This document shows positions 22,975-31,455 of a stretch of 42,409 nt of DNA, one piece after another. The stretch lies in contig CAJQOH010000070.1 of the NCBI GenBank assembly GCA_905479915.1, forward strand, positions 1 through 42,409, given 5' to 3'. The DNA is from an uncultured Flavobacteriales bacterium. GTDB taxonomy: Bacteria; Bacteroidota; Bacteroidia; Flavobacteriales_E; Vicingaceae. Made by a program: the position numbers and the translations under genes. Position 1 is the stretch's first letter; every line of letters starts with the position of its first letter. Below the pieces are notes generated by a model, which saw only the letters and a list, made by a program, of their open reading frames with translations, was not told the DNA's origin and did not search any database.

Positions 22975-23033
22975 AATCCCCCTAGCCCCCTTATTAAGGG
23001 AGAGTCTCATATTAATATTAAAAAAAAATGAAA
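22975..23033. repeat. GC-rich motif, right copy, plus a solitary repeat unit
   Basis: AATCCCCCTAGCCCCC then TTATTAAGGGA, inverted relative to 22563-22590. It is followed by AGTCTCATATTAATATTAAA, which aligns with the body of one 63-bp unit (CTCATACTACTATTAAAAAA). So one diverged unit lies on the far side of the DUF559 gene in the same orientation as the main array. Confidence 0.8.
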
Positions 23034-23063
23034 CCAGCCACAGTTGATAAAGGAAACAAAAAA

Positions 23064-25022
23064 TTATTTCGCTATAATCTTAAATTCACTTCTTCTGTTT
23101 TCTGCTCGACCTTTCTCTGTAGCATTATCTGCAATTGGCATAGTATCACCATATCCTTTAACAGTTAACCTTTCTGCAGGAACTCCGTTATCAACTAAAT
23201 ACGTGTATACCGATTTTGCTCTATTTTCTGATAGAAGCTGATTTGATTTTGCAGAACCTACATTATCTGTATGTCCTCCAAGCTCAATTTTAACTGTTTT
23301 ATTCTTTGCTAAGAAAACGATTAACTTGTCTAGCTCTATCATAGACTTCTTCTTTAAATCGAATTTATCTGTATCGAAAAACACATTCTTCAATACAACA
23401 GATTTATTCACTTCAATCTTTTGAAGAGGCACATCCTTTCTGAAAGGTTTGTCTGCTGTTCCTTCTGTCAATAAAAAGTTCTCAGAGAAAAACAAATAAC
23501 CATCGTTAGAAGCATTTAATGCATATTCTTTATCAATTGGTAGGCTTACCAAATACTCTCCTGTTGCTTCATCAGCAAAAGACTCTACAACTACATCTCC
23601 TGTTTTTAAATCTATTAACTGAAAATGTGCAGGTATTGGTTTTTTGGTTACCGCATCATACACCTTCCCTTTTAAATAGTTTACCTTATTCGGTTTTACT
23701 GCTTCTGGCATATCGAATTTATACAAATCCAAATCACCATATCCACCTTCTCTATCTGAAGCAAAATAAGCTAAGTTTCCATTTGATGATACCAACAAGC
23801 TATTTTCATCATTAAACGTATTGATAGGATATCCTAAGTTTTTAGGTTCTGACCACACACCATTTTCATCTTTTTGACTCATAAATAAATCCAAACCACC
23901 CATTCCTGGATGACCATTAGATGAAAAATACAAGGTTTTACCATCAGGATGAATAAATACTGACTCTTCTACTCCAGGAGTATTTATTGTTTTACTTAAA
24001 CGAACAGGATCCGTCCAAACACCCTCATTTGTTAATTGAGAAGTCCAGATATCTTGTTGTCTACTATTTCCTCTCCCTAAACCTCTAATAAAATAAAGTG
24101 TTTTACCATCAGCAGAAAAAGATGGTTGAGTTTCCCAATTTCTAGAATTAATTTTTGGTCCTAAATTCCTAGGTTTAGTCCAGTTATCCCCAACATTGTA
24201 CGTGTAAAACAAATCACAACTACCAAAACCTTTTCGATCTCTGCCATACCCTTCTACAGGATTTGCACATGATGTAAAAATTAAGAACCTACCGTTAGCA
24301 GATAAAGAAGGAGCTCCTTCATTGGTTAAACTATTTATAGGCTTTACATTAACACTTTGTTCCCAGTTTTTCCCGTCAAACCTACTTACAAAAAAGTCTT
24401 CATTAAACCCTGTATAGGTCATCTCACTATTTAACCTTCTGGTATAAAGCAATCTTGTTCCATCAACAGAAATTGAAGGAAAATACTCCGGTAGAGGACT
24501 ATTAATCTTATCCCCCAAATTAATAGGTTTAAAAGGCACAGGGTGTTTTAAAGCCTCTAAAGCAAAATTACAATCTCGTAAACCATCTTGAGCCAAATCT
24601 TTCATCATTAGCTGCGATCCTGAAAAGTTTAAATAAGCTTCAAAATTTTTCTTTGCCCCTTCATACATTCCAAATTTCAATTGGATTGCTGCTGCAGAAG
24701 AATACATGTCAGGAAAAAAATTGGGGTTTATTGCAATACATCGTTCATAATGGGCCAATGCTTTTTTTAACTGCATTTTCTCTGTATAAACATAAGCCAA
24801 CAGCATTTCTGCCTCTATAAAATTAGGGTCTTTTTCTATAGCTTCTAAAAAGTTAAGTTCAGCTAAATCGTTATTTCGAGAATCATAATACCCCTTACCA
24901 GCATTGTAAAGCTTTATTGCTTTTTTATTGGTAGATGAAACTGGTTTATCGCGCTGAGCAAAAACAGTATTCGCAAATACAACTAAAAATCCAAGTATTA
25001 CTATTTTGAAAAATCTATCCAT
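23064..25022 (-). CDS. PorE-like OmpA family protein: TPR, PD40 propeller, CRD-like and OmpA domains
   Basis: A 652-residue secreted protein. Signal peptide (ILGFLVVFANTVFAQ), then TPR-like helices (about 30-135, ENDLAELNFLEAIEKDPNF-type units). A beta-propeller of PD40/WD40-like repeats follows (about 170-440; ADGKTLYFIRGLGRG, HPDGKTLYFSSNGHPGMGG, SNGNLAYFASDREGG). A carboxypeptidase-regulatory-like domain comes next (about 445-530), then a C-terminal OmpA peptidoglycan-binding domain (FFDTDKFDLKK, LGGHTDNVGS, NRRSEFKI). This order is that of PorE of the type IX secretion system, which anchors the machinery to peptidoglycan. Bacteroidota often have several such proteins, so orthology to PorE is likely but unproven. 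Confidence 0.85.
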   Translation of the reverse strand: MDRFFKIVILGFLVVFANTVFAQRDKPVSSTNKKAIKLYNAGKGYYDSRNNDLAELNFLEAIEKDPNFIEAEMLLAYVYTEKMQLKKALAHYERCIAINPNFFPDMYSSAAAIQLKFGMYEGAKKNFEAYLNFSGSQLMMKDLAQDGLRDCNFALEALKHPVPFKPINLGDKINSPLPEYFPSISVDGTRLLYTRRLNSEMTYTGFNEDFFVSRFDGKNWEQSVNVKPINSLTNEGAPSLSANGRFLIFTSCANPVEGYGRDRKGFGSCDLFYTYNVGDNWTKPRNLGPKINSRNWETQPSFSADGKTLYFIRGLGRGNSRQQDIWTSQLTNEGVWTDPVRLSKTINTPGVEESVFIHPDGKTLYFSSNGHPGMGGLDLFMSQKDENGVWSEPKNLGYPINTFNDENSLLVSSNGNLAYFASDREGGYGDLDLYKFDMPEAVKPNKVNYLKGKVYDAVTKKPIPAHFQLIDLKTGDVVVESFADEATGEYLVSLPIDKEYALNASNDGYLFFSENFLLTEGTADKPFRKDVPLQKIEVNKSVVLKNVFFDTDKFDLKKKSMIELDKLIVFLAKNKTVKIELGGHTDNVGSAKSNQLLSENRAKSVYTYLVDNGVPAERLTVKGYGDTMPIADNATEKGRAENRRSEFKIIAK

Positions 25023-25025
25023 AAT

Positions 25026-25058
25026 TTAAGTATTCTTCGACTCCGCTCAGAATGACAC
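25026..25058. repeat. Short interspersed repeat (TTCGACTCCGCTCAGAATGACA type)
   Basis: Contains TATTCTTCGACTCCGCTCAG then AATGACAC, a pattern of short interspersed repeats common between genes in bacterial genomes. It lies upstream of the PorE-like start. A related GAGCGGAGTCGAAA core is at 40810-40822 in the other orientation. Confidence 0.6.
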
Positions 25059-25090
25059 TGAATTAAAAGCCACTAATTTTACCACCGAGT

Positions 25091-25744
25091 TTAAGGTATT
25101 TGCATGTACTTATGCGTTTGTAAGGACATGTTCCATCTTGGATTAGCCATTATATAATCAATAATTATTGGCATCATTTTATCCTTATTACTCCATTCTG
25201 GTTGCAGGTACAATTTACAGTTTTCTCCTACTTTTTCTGCATGACTTTCAGCCCATTTAATATCATCTTTATTAAAGACAATCACCTTCAACTCATCTGC
25301 TCTTTCATAAACTTCTGGTAAAGGTGGCAAGTTCTTTTTAGGAGATAAACAAATCCAATGCCAAACACCACTTAAAGAATGTGCTCCTGAAGTTTCTAAA
25401 AATACCTCAACACTATTATTTGCCAACTGCTCAGTTAAATAATCTAAGTTGTAGATGAGCGGTTCTCCTCCCGTTATAACGATAGATTGTGCCGGATAGT
25501 TCTTAATGTTTGTAATAATTTGGTCTACATTAGTTAGCGGATGTAAATTGGGGTTCCAACTCTCCTTAACATCACACCAATGGCAGCCAACATCACAACC
25601 TCCTACACGAATAAAATAAGCAGGTTTTCCGGTATTAAAACCTTCACCCTGAATAGAATAAAACTCTTCCATAATCGGAAGCTTTACACCTCGCTCTAAT
25701 TGTAATTTATCTTCTGAAGTAATATTTTCTATCTCGTCAATCAT
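25091..25744 (-). CDS. queE: 7-carboxy-7-deazaguanine synthase (radical SAM)
   Basis: A 217-residue radical SAM enzyme that converts 6-carboxy-5,6,7,8-tetrahydropterin to 7-carboxy-7-deazaguanine on the way to queuosine. It shows EEFYSIQGEGFNTGKPAYFI, the CDVGCHWCD cluster-binding triad (CX3CX2C), VVITGGEPL (SAM-binding GGE) and the ending MSLQTHKYMQIP characteristic of QueE. No other queuosine gene is in the window. A TACTTTTG box lies seven bases before the ATG. Confidence 0.95.
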   Translation of the reverse strand: MIDEIENITSEDKLQLERGVKLPIMEEFYSIQGEGFNTGKPAYFIRVGGCDVGCHWCDVKESWNPNLHPLTNVDQIITNIKNYPAQSIVITGGEPLIYNLDYLTEQLANNSVEVFLETSGAHSLSGVWHWICLSPKKNLPPLPEVYERADELKVIVFNKDDIKWAESHAEKVGENCKLYLQPEWSNKDKMMPIIIDYIMANPRWNMSLQTHKYMQIP

Positions 25745-25751
25745 ACTGGAA

Positions 25752-25759
25752 CAAAAGTA
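25752..25759 (-). promoter_or_regulatory. TAnnTTTG box just upstream of queE
   Basis: TACTTTTG on the minus strand matches the -7 consensus and ends seven bases before the ATG at 25744, implying a very short or absent leader. No clear -33 box. Confidence 0.4.
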
Positions 25760-25790
25760 ACAATATATAATACTATGAATTAAGATAAAT

Positions 25791-25824
25791 AAAAAAAGCT
25801 ACAAGAAGTTACCTTGTAGCTTTT
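25791..25824 (-). terminator. Terminator of S8 protease gene
   Basis: A 12-bp perfect stem (AAAAGCTACAAG / CTTGTAGCTTTT), 7-nt loop, with an A-run at 25791-25797 that gives T's on the minus strand. It lies 18 bases after the stop of the T9SS tail, not after the premature stop 350 bases upstream, marking the original gene end. Confidence 0.88.
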
Positions 25825-25842
25825 ACTCTATGTATTAGAATC

Positions 25843-26193
25843 TTATTGTTTTATAATTTTTTGAGTGATCACCTCTTCTTCAGAAGTTAGAACTACAATG
25901 TACAATCCATTGCTATAATCCATTAAATCAATCACTCCTTTAGTCATTGTATTTAAGTCTTGTAAGAATAGAATTTTTCCGTTGATGTCCATTACTTTAA
26001 TCGTAACATCTAAAGCTCCAGTATAATCAAAATTGAATAATCCGTTTGATGGGTTCGGTTTAATTTGAAGGCTTTGAGCAAGGTTATTCTCATCAATTCC
26101 TACAGAAAAATCAGAAACATTAATATCATCAATAGCAATATCACTTCTCCAACCTACACCACTAACCCCTCTAAATCTTAAATTAATTGTATT
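25843..26193 (-). pseudogene. Disconnected C-terminal end of the S8 protease (rest of MAM-like domain and T9SS sorting tail)
   Basis: In the same frame as the protease, after the TGA at 26194-26196, the minus strand continues open for 116 codons: NTINLRFRGVSGVGWRSDIA and IDDINVSDFSVGID finish the MAM-like domain. Then SLQIKPNPSNGLFNFDYTG, VMDINGKILFLQDL, SNGLYIVVLTSEEEV and ITQKIIKQ form a complete type A T9SS sorting domain. Nothing here has decayed, so the break looks recent, or is a sequencing error or a translated stop. Confidence 0.85.
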
Positions 26194-29100
26194 TCAAATA
26201 TATGCACTTAAACTTGTAGTAAGTGTATTCCATTGATCTCCTTTATCACCAACAAGTGTTGTTATGATGTTATTTGTCCAAACTCCACCATTGTACACAT
26301 CCACACTTAAGTTACCCATCATACTATTTGAAAGGTCATACATGTGGTAAGCAAATGATAGACTAGGATTAACTGCTGTTGTTAAATCAATACACGGACT
26401 AACCAAATAAGCACTCTCTAAGTTACATCCATTAGAAGCTTCTAAGTAAGCATATTTTCCGGCAGCATTACCAGGATTATAATCTTGAGTTGGCCCTGTT
26501 TCATTAGGTGTAATTCCAACTCTTGATGGTGTTGAACCATTATTTACTCTCCAATCAATACCGTCTACAACACCATTCTGCTCATTGGTCCACTCATTCA
26601 CTAAAGAACAACTTGTTGCTCCACAATCTGAACCTGTACCACACAAACCATCCGACTCAAAATCCTGTACAAAAGGAAGCGTTACCAAGGTTGCATTATA
26701 ATTAAAAATTGATGTTACTGTATCGTTAAAACTATTACCATCTCCAGCATAATCTGCCCACACTTTTAAGGTATATGTTCCTGTAGTTAAAGTCAATGCT
26801 GGAACAAAGGTATAGTTAGCTGTTTGACCTGTATTAAGTGTTCCTGTAACTGTTCCCATAACTGGAGTTGCTCCATTTAAAGAATAGTACACTGGGATAT
26901 TACTGATTGGATTGGCTCCGATATTCTCTACTGTAAGTTCTACATCTACAGTTGGATTTGAGCAAATACTAATTACTTCGTTACCAGGAGTAGCACTCTG
27001 CATTGTTGCATCTACAGTAAGAACACAATTAATTACTCCAGAAGCTTGATACTTTGCAATTGCTCTTCTTCCCTCACAGTTGTTAGCACCTAAAGCTTTT
27101 ACACTCCACCATTTATCAACATTAGATTGCGCTGCAATAATCAATGAGTTGGTTGTTCCACCAATAGCAGTTCCAACCGAATCCATGTATTTATTTCCTA
27201 ACAAACTTACTTCATATCCAGTTGCATTAGGTACAGTATTCCATGCCACTTCCATAGAATCAGGACAAACCCAATTTACTGTTAATCCTGTTGGAACTCT
27301 TATTATAGAAAATGGTTCATGACTTTGACTAGAACTAGCACCTCTAGTTACTCTAACCAATGCCTCACCAGTTACAACGGCTGGAACATTCCAATCATAA
27401 AATCGTTGTGAAGCATTAACTCCTGTTGCTATAGTATTCCAATTGGATCCATTATCTGTTGAATATTCTAAATCAAAAGTTCCAGAGTTTTCATAGGCAT
27501 CCCATCTTATTTTTTCATCAACATCACTATCAATCCCTTCTCCTCCAATAGGATAAGTTAACACCACATCATCAGTAACAAATTCATAAACAAGGTAATA
27601 TGTTTGAGGTCCTTGAGGGATAGAAAATCCGGATACATTCACATCATATACACCAGCAGCTGGTGCATCAATGGTTACTTGCTCCATATTATTTAAATCA
27701 TCAACACCTCTTACTGCAGGTAAATCTAACGTTGTAGCATTTGGTGTAGGATCCAATACCCAAGGGTTATAAGTTGTTACTCCAGGATCTACAACATCTA
27801 TATTAATGTCATTTACCAAAGAAGGTGATGAACTTACTGCTCCTTCATAATCTACCCATAAAACCATTACTCTTAATTGATCTGTTCCAGCAGGTACAGT
27901 AACCTTATGAACATTACTTCCTCCTTGTGAAATGGTAGATGAAGTATAGTTATTACTACTAATCAAATCAAAAGCTCTTCTAGCATTTATTCTTCCCCAT
28001 CCATGAATAAAGTCTGGACCTGGATTACCTATATCATCTGCCGTATTTAAAACAGCTGCTTTAATTAATCCTGATGGTGGGTTTGCTCCTCCATTGATAT
28101 CTTTATAACCGTGATACAATTGAGCCAATGTTCCAGCAACTCCAGGACAAGACATTGAAGTTCCTGTTTTAAATACATAATCATTAGGATCATGAGTTGA
28201 ATACACATCCGTTCCAACTGCACTAATATCTGGCTTTATTCTTCCATCTGCACAAGGACCTCTACTACTAGAGTTGGCTACAACATCTTCATTTGTTAAG
28301 TTAGCACACGTAATTACGTTTTTACCAGCTTTATGTCCTCCAGTGATATTAAACCATTGAGTACCTGCTGCTGTAGAACCTCCTCCATTTGAGTTTCCTG
28401 CAGAAAATACATGAACTAAACTTGGCATTGTTCTTACCTGCTGATCCAACTGTTGTGCTAATGCAGTATAACCAGCATTAGTTCCATTACTATAACTCTT
28501 AGAAGTAATAGTCACATTATCATTGGCATAAAGTGTTGGAATATCATTGTAATTATTATTGTTCCAATCATACACCAATAATTCTGCTCCATAAGCCATT
28601 CCTCTAGCAGTTGGATCTAAATTTCCTGCTCCAGCTATAGTTCCACCACAATGCTCTCCATGATCTCCACTCTGTGTGGCATTAACATCGGTAAACCTAC
28701 CTGTATAATCAATGTGTTCATCTAATCTACTGTTATCTTGCATCATTACTGTTATTCCAGTACCATCATATTTTAATCCAGAAGAATAAGAGGTAGCTAA
28801 ACTATTACTTCTATGATCTGTAACACCAACTAAGTTTTCCGGCTTACTTGGAGGGTCTATTTGTTCGAAATAATAAAAAATTGGTTGTTTATACAATTGG
28901 GGCAATTGAGCAATTTCAATTTCTACTTGTGCAACATTGTTACCATGAACAATAATTACCTCAGCACCAATAGTGTTTAGATTTTTTCTAGCATCATTTT
29001 CTGATACTCCTTCAAAAATCATTGCATTCAATTTGATTTTAGAACCGTTTAACGCCCAATCCTCGTATTTCTTATTACTTAAGCTTTCTGATAACTTAAA

Positions 29101-29451
29101 ACTTTCTTGAATCTTAACCACAGCAGTCACCGCGTAATTCTTTAACAAGTCTAAATCTACATTCGCGTTAATTCTAGCGTAATAAGAATTCTTAGGAATG
29201 TAATTCAACAACTCAATTCCTTTGTTGTTCAATTCTTCTTTCTGAGATGTTGAAGGGATATTTTCAAACTGAATTACTCTATAATAGTTACCATTAGCCA
29301 ATTCTCCAGCAGCAACTTTTTCATACTGATTTTCTAGAGGGTAATTTCCAGATTTTAATAAGAGTTGGTTACTGTTTTGAGCTTTAATAGAAAGTTGTCC
29401 AAATAAAGATAGTACAAGTAATCCTTTAAGGGTAGTAGAGAGTAATCGCAT
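26194..29451 (-). CDS. T9SS-type S8 subtilisin-like serine protease, prematurely stopped
   Basis: A 1085-residue product with signal peptide (LKGLLVLSLFGQLSIKAQ). A propeptide-like region of about 180 residues precedes the subtilase domain with Asp239 (TVMMQDNS), His264 (GDHGEHCGGTIAG) and Ser432 (KTGTSMSCPG). Downstream are a PPC-like beta domain, fibronectin-like modules (DLEYSTDNGSNWNTIA), a CARDB-like module (VDVELTVENIGANPISNIPV) and a MAM-like domain starting FVQDFESDGLCGTG. The frame ends at a TGA inside the MAM-like domain at SLSAYI, although the rest of it and the sorting tail follow in frame (25843-26193). Without the tail the protein would probably not be secreted by T9SS and surface-attached. 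Confidence 0.9.
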   Translation of the reverse strand: MRLLSTTLKGLLVLSLFGQLSIKAQNSNQLLLKSGNYPLENQYEKVAAGELANGNYYRVIQFENIPSTSQKEELNNKGIELLNYIPKNSYYARINANVDLDLLKNYAVTAVVKIQESFKLSESLSNKKYEDWALNGSKIKLNAMIFEGVSENDARKNLNTIGAEVIIVHGNNVAQVEIEIAQLPQLYKQPIFYYFEQIDPPSKPENLVGVTDHRSNSLATSYSSGLKYDGTGITVMMQDNSRLDEHIDYTGRFTDVNATQSGDHGEHCGGTIAGAGNLDPTARGMAYGAELLVYDWNNNNYNDIPTLYANDNVTITSKSYSNGTNAGYTALAQQLDQQVRTMPSLVHVFSAGNSNGGGSTAAGTQWFNITGGHKAGKNVITCANLTNEDVVANSSSRGPCADGRIKPDISAVGTDVYSTHDPNDYVFKTGTSMSCPGVAGTLAQLYHGYKDINGGANPPSGLIKAAVLNTADDIGNPGPDFIHGWGRINARRAFDLISSNNYTSSTISQGGSNVHKVTVPAGTDQLRVMVLWVDYEGAVSSSPSLVNDINIDVVDPGVTTYNPWVLDPTPNATTLDLPAVRGVDDLNNMEQVTIDAPAAGVYDVNVSGFSIPQGPQTYYLVYEFVTDDVVLTYPIGGEGIDSDVDEKIRWDAYENSGTFDLEYSTDNGSNWNTIATGVNASQRFYDWNVPAVVTGEALVRVTRGASSSQSHEPFSIIRVPTGLTVNWVCPDSMEVAWNTVPNATGYEVSLLGNKYMDSVGTAIGGTTNSLIIAAQSNVDKWWSVKALGANNCEGRRAIAKYQASGVINCVLTVDATMQSATPGNEVISICSNPTVDVELTVENIGANPISNIPVYYSLNGATPVMGTVTGTLNTGQTANYTFVPALTLTTGTYTLKVWADYAGDGNSFNDTVTSIFNYNATLVTLPFVQDFESDGLCGTGSDCGATSCSLVNEWTNEQNGVVDGIDWRVNNGSTPSRVGITPNETGPTQDYNPGNAAGKYAYLEASNGCNLESAYLVSPCIDLTTAVNPSLSFAYHMYDLSNSMMGNLSVDVYNGGVWTNNIITTLVGDKGDQWNTLTTSLSAYI

Positions 29452-29579
29452 GAAGATAGTTTTTAGTTTAGTCCTGATAAATATACTAAATATCAGCTAG
29501 AATAAAATGTATGGAAGCTGACCAAACCTGTTTATTTCAAAATATAACGATTAATCAAGTTCTTGTTAAATAATATCAA

Positions 29580-31331
29580 CTAACCATAAATCTTCTTGTA
29601 AAGCTCTTGATTCTTTGCTAAAATATTTTTTCGTTTTAACTTTAAAGTAGGTGTTAACTCCCCTCCATCAGTAGACCATACTTCTCCAACCAATTCAAAC
29701 CTTTTAATCTGTTCAAAATTTGAGAAATCACAATTCAAGTCTTCTACTTCAGATTTGAATCGTGTAATTACGGTTTCATTCAATACCATTTCTTCATTAG
29801 AAGTATAAGTTATGTTCTTTCTTTCACACCACCCTTTTAGAAATAGGAAATCAGGCTGAATAAAAGCAGCGGCCATTTTTTCTCCTTCACCTATCACCAT
29901 CACTTGCTCAATAAATCTTGATTCTTTAAACTTATTCTCCATTACTTGTGGTGCGATGTATTTCCCTCCGGAAGTTTTAAAGATTTCTTTTTTTCGATCT
30001 GTTATTTTTAAGTATTTATTATCTACCAACACCCCAATATCTCCTGTATGAAAATACCCTTCATCATCTATAACCTCTTTAGTCAATTCTGGCTGATTGT
30101 AATATCCTTTCATTATGCTAGGTCCTTTCACCAATATCTCACCATCTTCTGCAATTTTAACAGCTACATTACTCAATGGTTTACCAACAGATCCTATCAT
30201 GGTGCCTTCAAACAATAAAGAGTTAACAGAAATTACCGGAGAAGTTTCTGACAATCCATACCCTTCTAAAACAGGAATACCTGCAGCAGTAAATACTCTT
30301 GCCAATCTTGGTTGTAAAGCAGCTCCACCTGAAGCTAAAGCCATCACATTACCTCCCAAAGCCTCTCTCCACTTGCTAAAAATCAATTTATTCGCAATCT
30401 TTAACTTCAAATTATACATCGCTCCTCCACTAATTAGAGGATCATACTTTAACCCTAACTCTAAGGCCCAAAAGAAAAGGGCTTTTTTCACTCCTGTCAA
30501 ATCAGTTCCTTTGGCTACAATTTTATCATAAACCTTCTCTAATAATCGAGGTACTGTAGCAAAAATATGAGGTTTAACTTCTTTTAAATTATCTCCAATA
30601 GATTCTATAGATTCTGCATAATAAATGGCCACACTTTTATACACGTATAAATAATCTATCATACGTTCAAAAACATGACACAATGGTAAAAAGCTTAATG
30701 CTCTTTGATTATCTACACCAACGGGCAATCTATCTTCAGAACCCAATACATTACTCACCAAGTTCTGATGGGTAAGCATTACTCCTTTTGGATTCCCAGT
30801 TGTTCCTGAGGTATAAATTAAGGTGGCTACATCTTCTTCTTGAATTGATTCTTTTAACGCTGAAATGGCAGCTTCATCAACTTCTTCAATCAACAACTCT
30901 GTATAGTGTTTTTGCCCATTAATTTGATTAAAAGTATAGATGTACTCTAAAGAAGGTACGCGATCTTTTATCGCTAAAATTTTAGTTAAAATTTCCTCAT
31001 CAGAAATAAAAACAACTCTAGCTCCACTATCATTTAAAATATACTGGTAATCTTCTTCTGTTATATTTGGATACAAAGGCACATTTATTACTCCTAACTG
31101 TTGCACTGCCAAATCAGTTAAATGCCACTCTGTTCTATTGTTTGAAATTACAGCTACTCGATCTCCTTTCTGCACTCCAAGCTTAATTAGCCCAGAACTA
31201 AACTGCTTTGCTTTGTTTATAAATTCTTCGGTAGATAAAGAAATCCATTTCCCATTCTCCTTTTGTGTAAAAGCATCTTTTATAGGACTACTTAATTGAT
31301 GATAGTAAAATTGAGCTAACGTTTTAATCAT
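29580..31331 (-). CDS. Long-chain acyl-CoA synthetase (AMP-binding)
   Basis: A 583-residue adenylate-forming enzyme that activates fatty acids to acyl-CoA. The signature loop TLIYTSGTTGNPKGVMLTH, the LEGYGLSETSPVIS acyl-adenylate motif, GYFHTGDIG and the DRKKEIFKTSGGKYIAP hinge are all present. The ATG at 31331 is chosen over an in-frame GTG two codons earlier. It resembles the FadD15/long-chain ligase group with an inserted helical region near residues 240-300. A near-consensus TATATTTA box lies at 31358-31365 (minus strand). It is divergent from an MMPL exporter, which may handle lipid products, but that link is only positional. Confidence 0.94.
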   Translation of the reverse strand: MIKTLAQFYYHQLSSPIKDAFTQKENGKWISLSTEEFINKAKQFSSGLIKLGVQKGDRVAVISNNRTEWHLTDLAVQQLGVINVPLYPNITEEDYQYILNDSGARVVFISDEEILTKILAIKDRVPSLEYIYTFNQINGQKHYTELLIEEVDEAAISALKESIQEEDVATLIYTSGTTGNPKGVMLTHQNLVSNVLGSEDRLPVGVDNQRALSFLPLCHVFERMIDYLYVYKSVAIYYAESIESIGDNLKEVKPHIFATVPRLLEKVYDKIVAKGTDLTGVKKALFFWALELGLKYDPLISGGAMYNLKLKIANKLIFSKWREALGGNVMALASGGAALQPRLARVFTAAGIPVLEGYGLSETSPVISVNSLLFEGTMIGSVGKPLSNVAVKIAEDGEILVKGPSIMKGYYNQPELTKEVIDDEGYFHTGDIGVLVDNKYLKITDRKKEIFKTSGGKYIAPQVMENKFKESRFIEQVMVIGEGEKMAAAFIQPDFLFLKGWCERKNITYTSNEEMVLNETVITRFKSEVEDLNCDFSNFEQIKRFELVGEVWSTDGGELTPTLKLKRKNILAKNQELYKKIYG

Positions 31332-31357
31332 AATCACTAAGAATTGGTTACTAACAG

Positions 31358-31365
31358 TAAATATA
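31358..31365 (-). promoter_or_regulatory. Possible -7 box of acyl-CoA synthetase gene
   Basis: TATATTTA on the minus strand, one mismatch from TAnnTTTG, 26 bases upstream of the ATG. Confidence 0.3.
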
Positions 31366-31455
31366 TCACTTTAAACCCAGAATATGCTTACAAGTTAACA
31401 TTTCTTAACGTATAATTTACCTACTTTTATAGCGTTAAATAGAAAACCTTTTAGC

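Noticed and set aside
26194-26196. TGA as selenocysteine or a reassigned glycine codon
   Set aside because: Other genes here use TGA as a normal stop (the first STAS-like gene and the DUF559 gene). The position expects Gly, not Cys/Sec, and no hairpin suited to selenocysteine insertion is evident. A point mutation is simpler.
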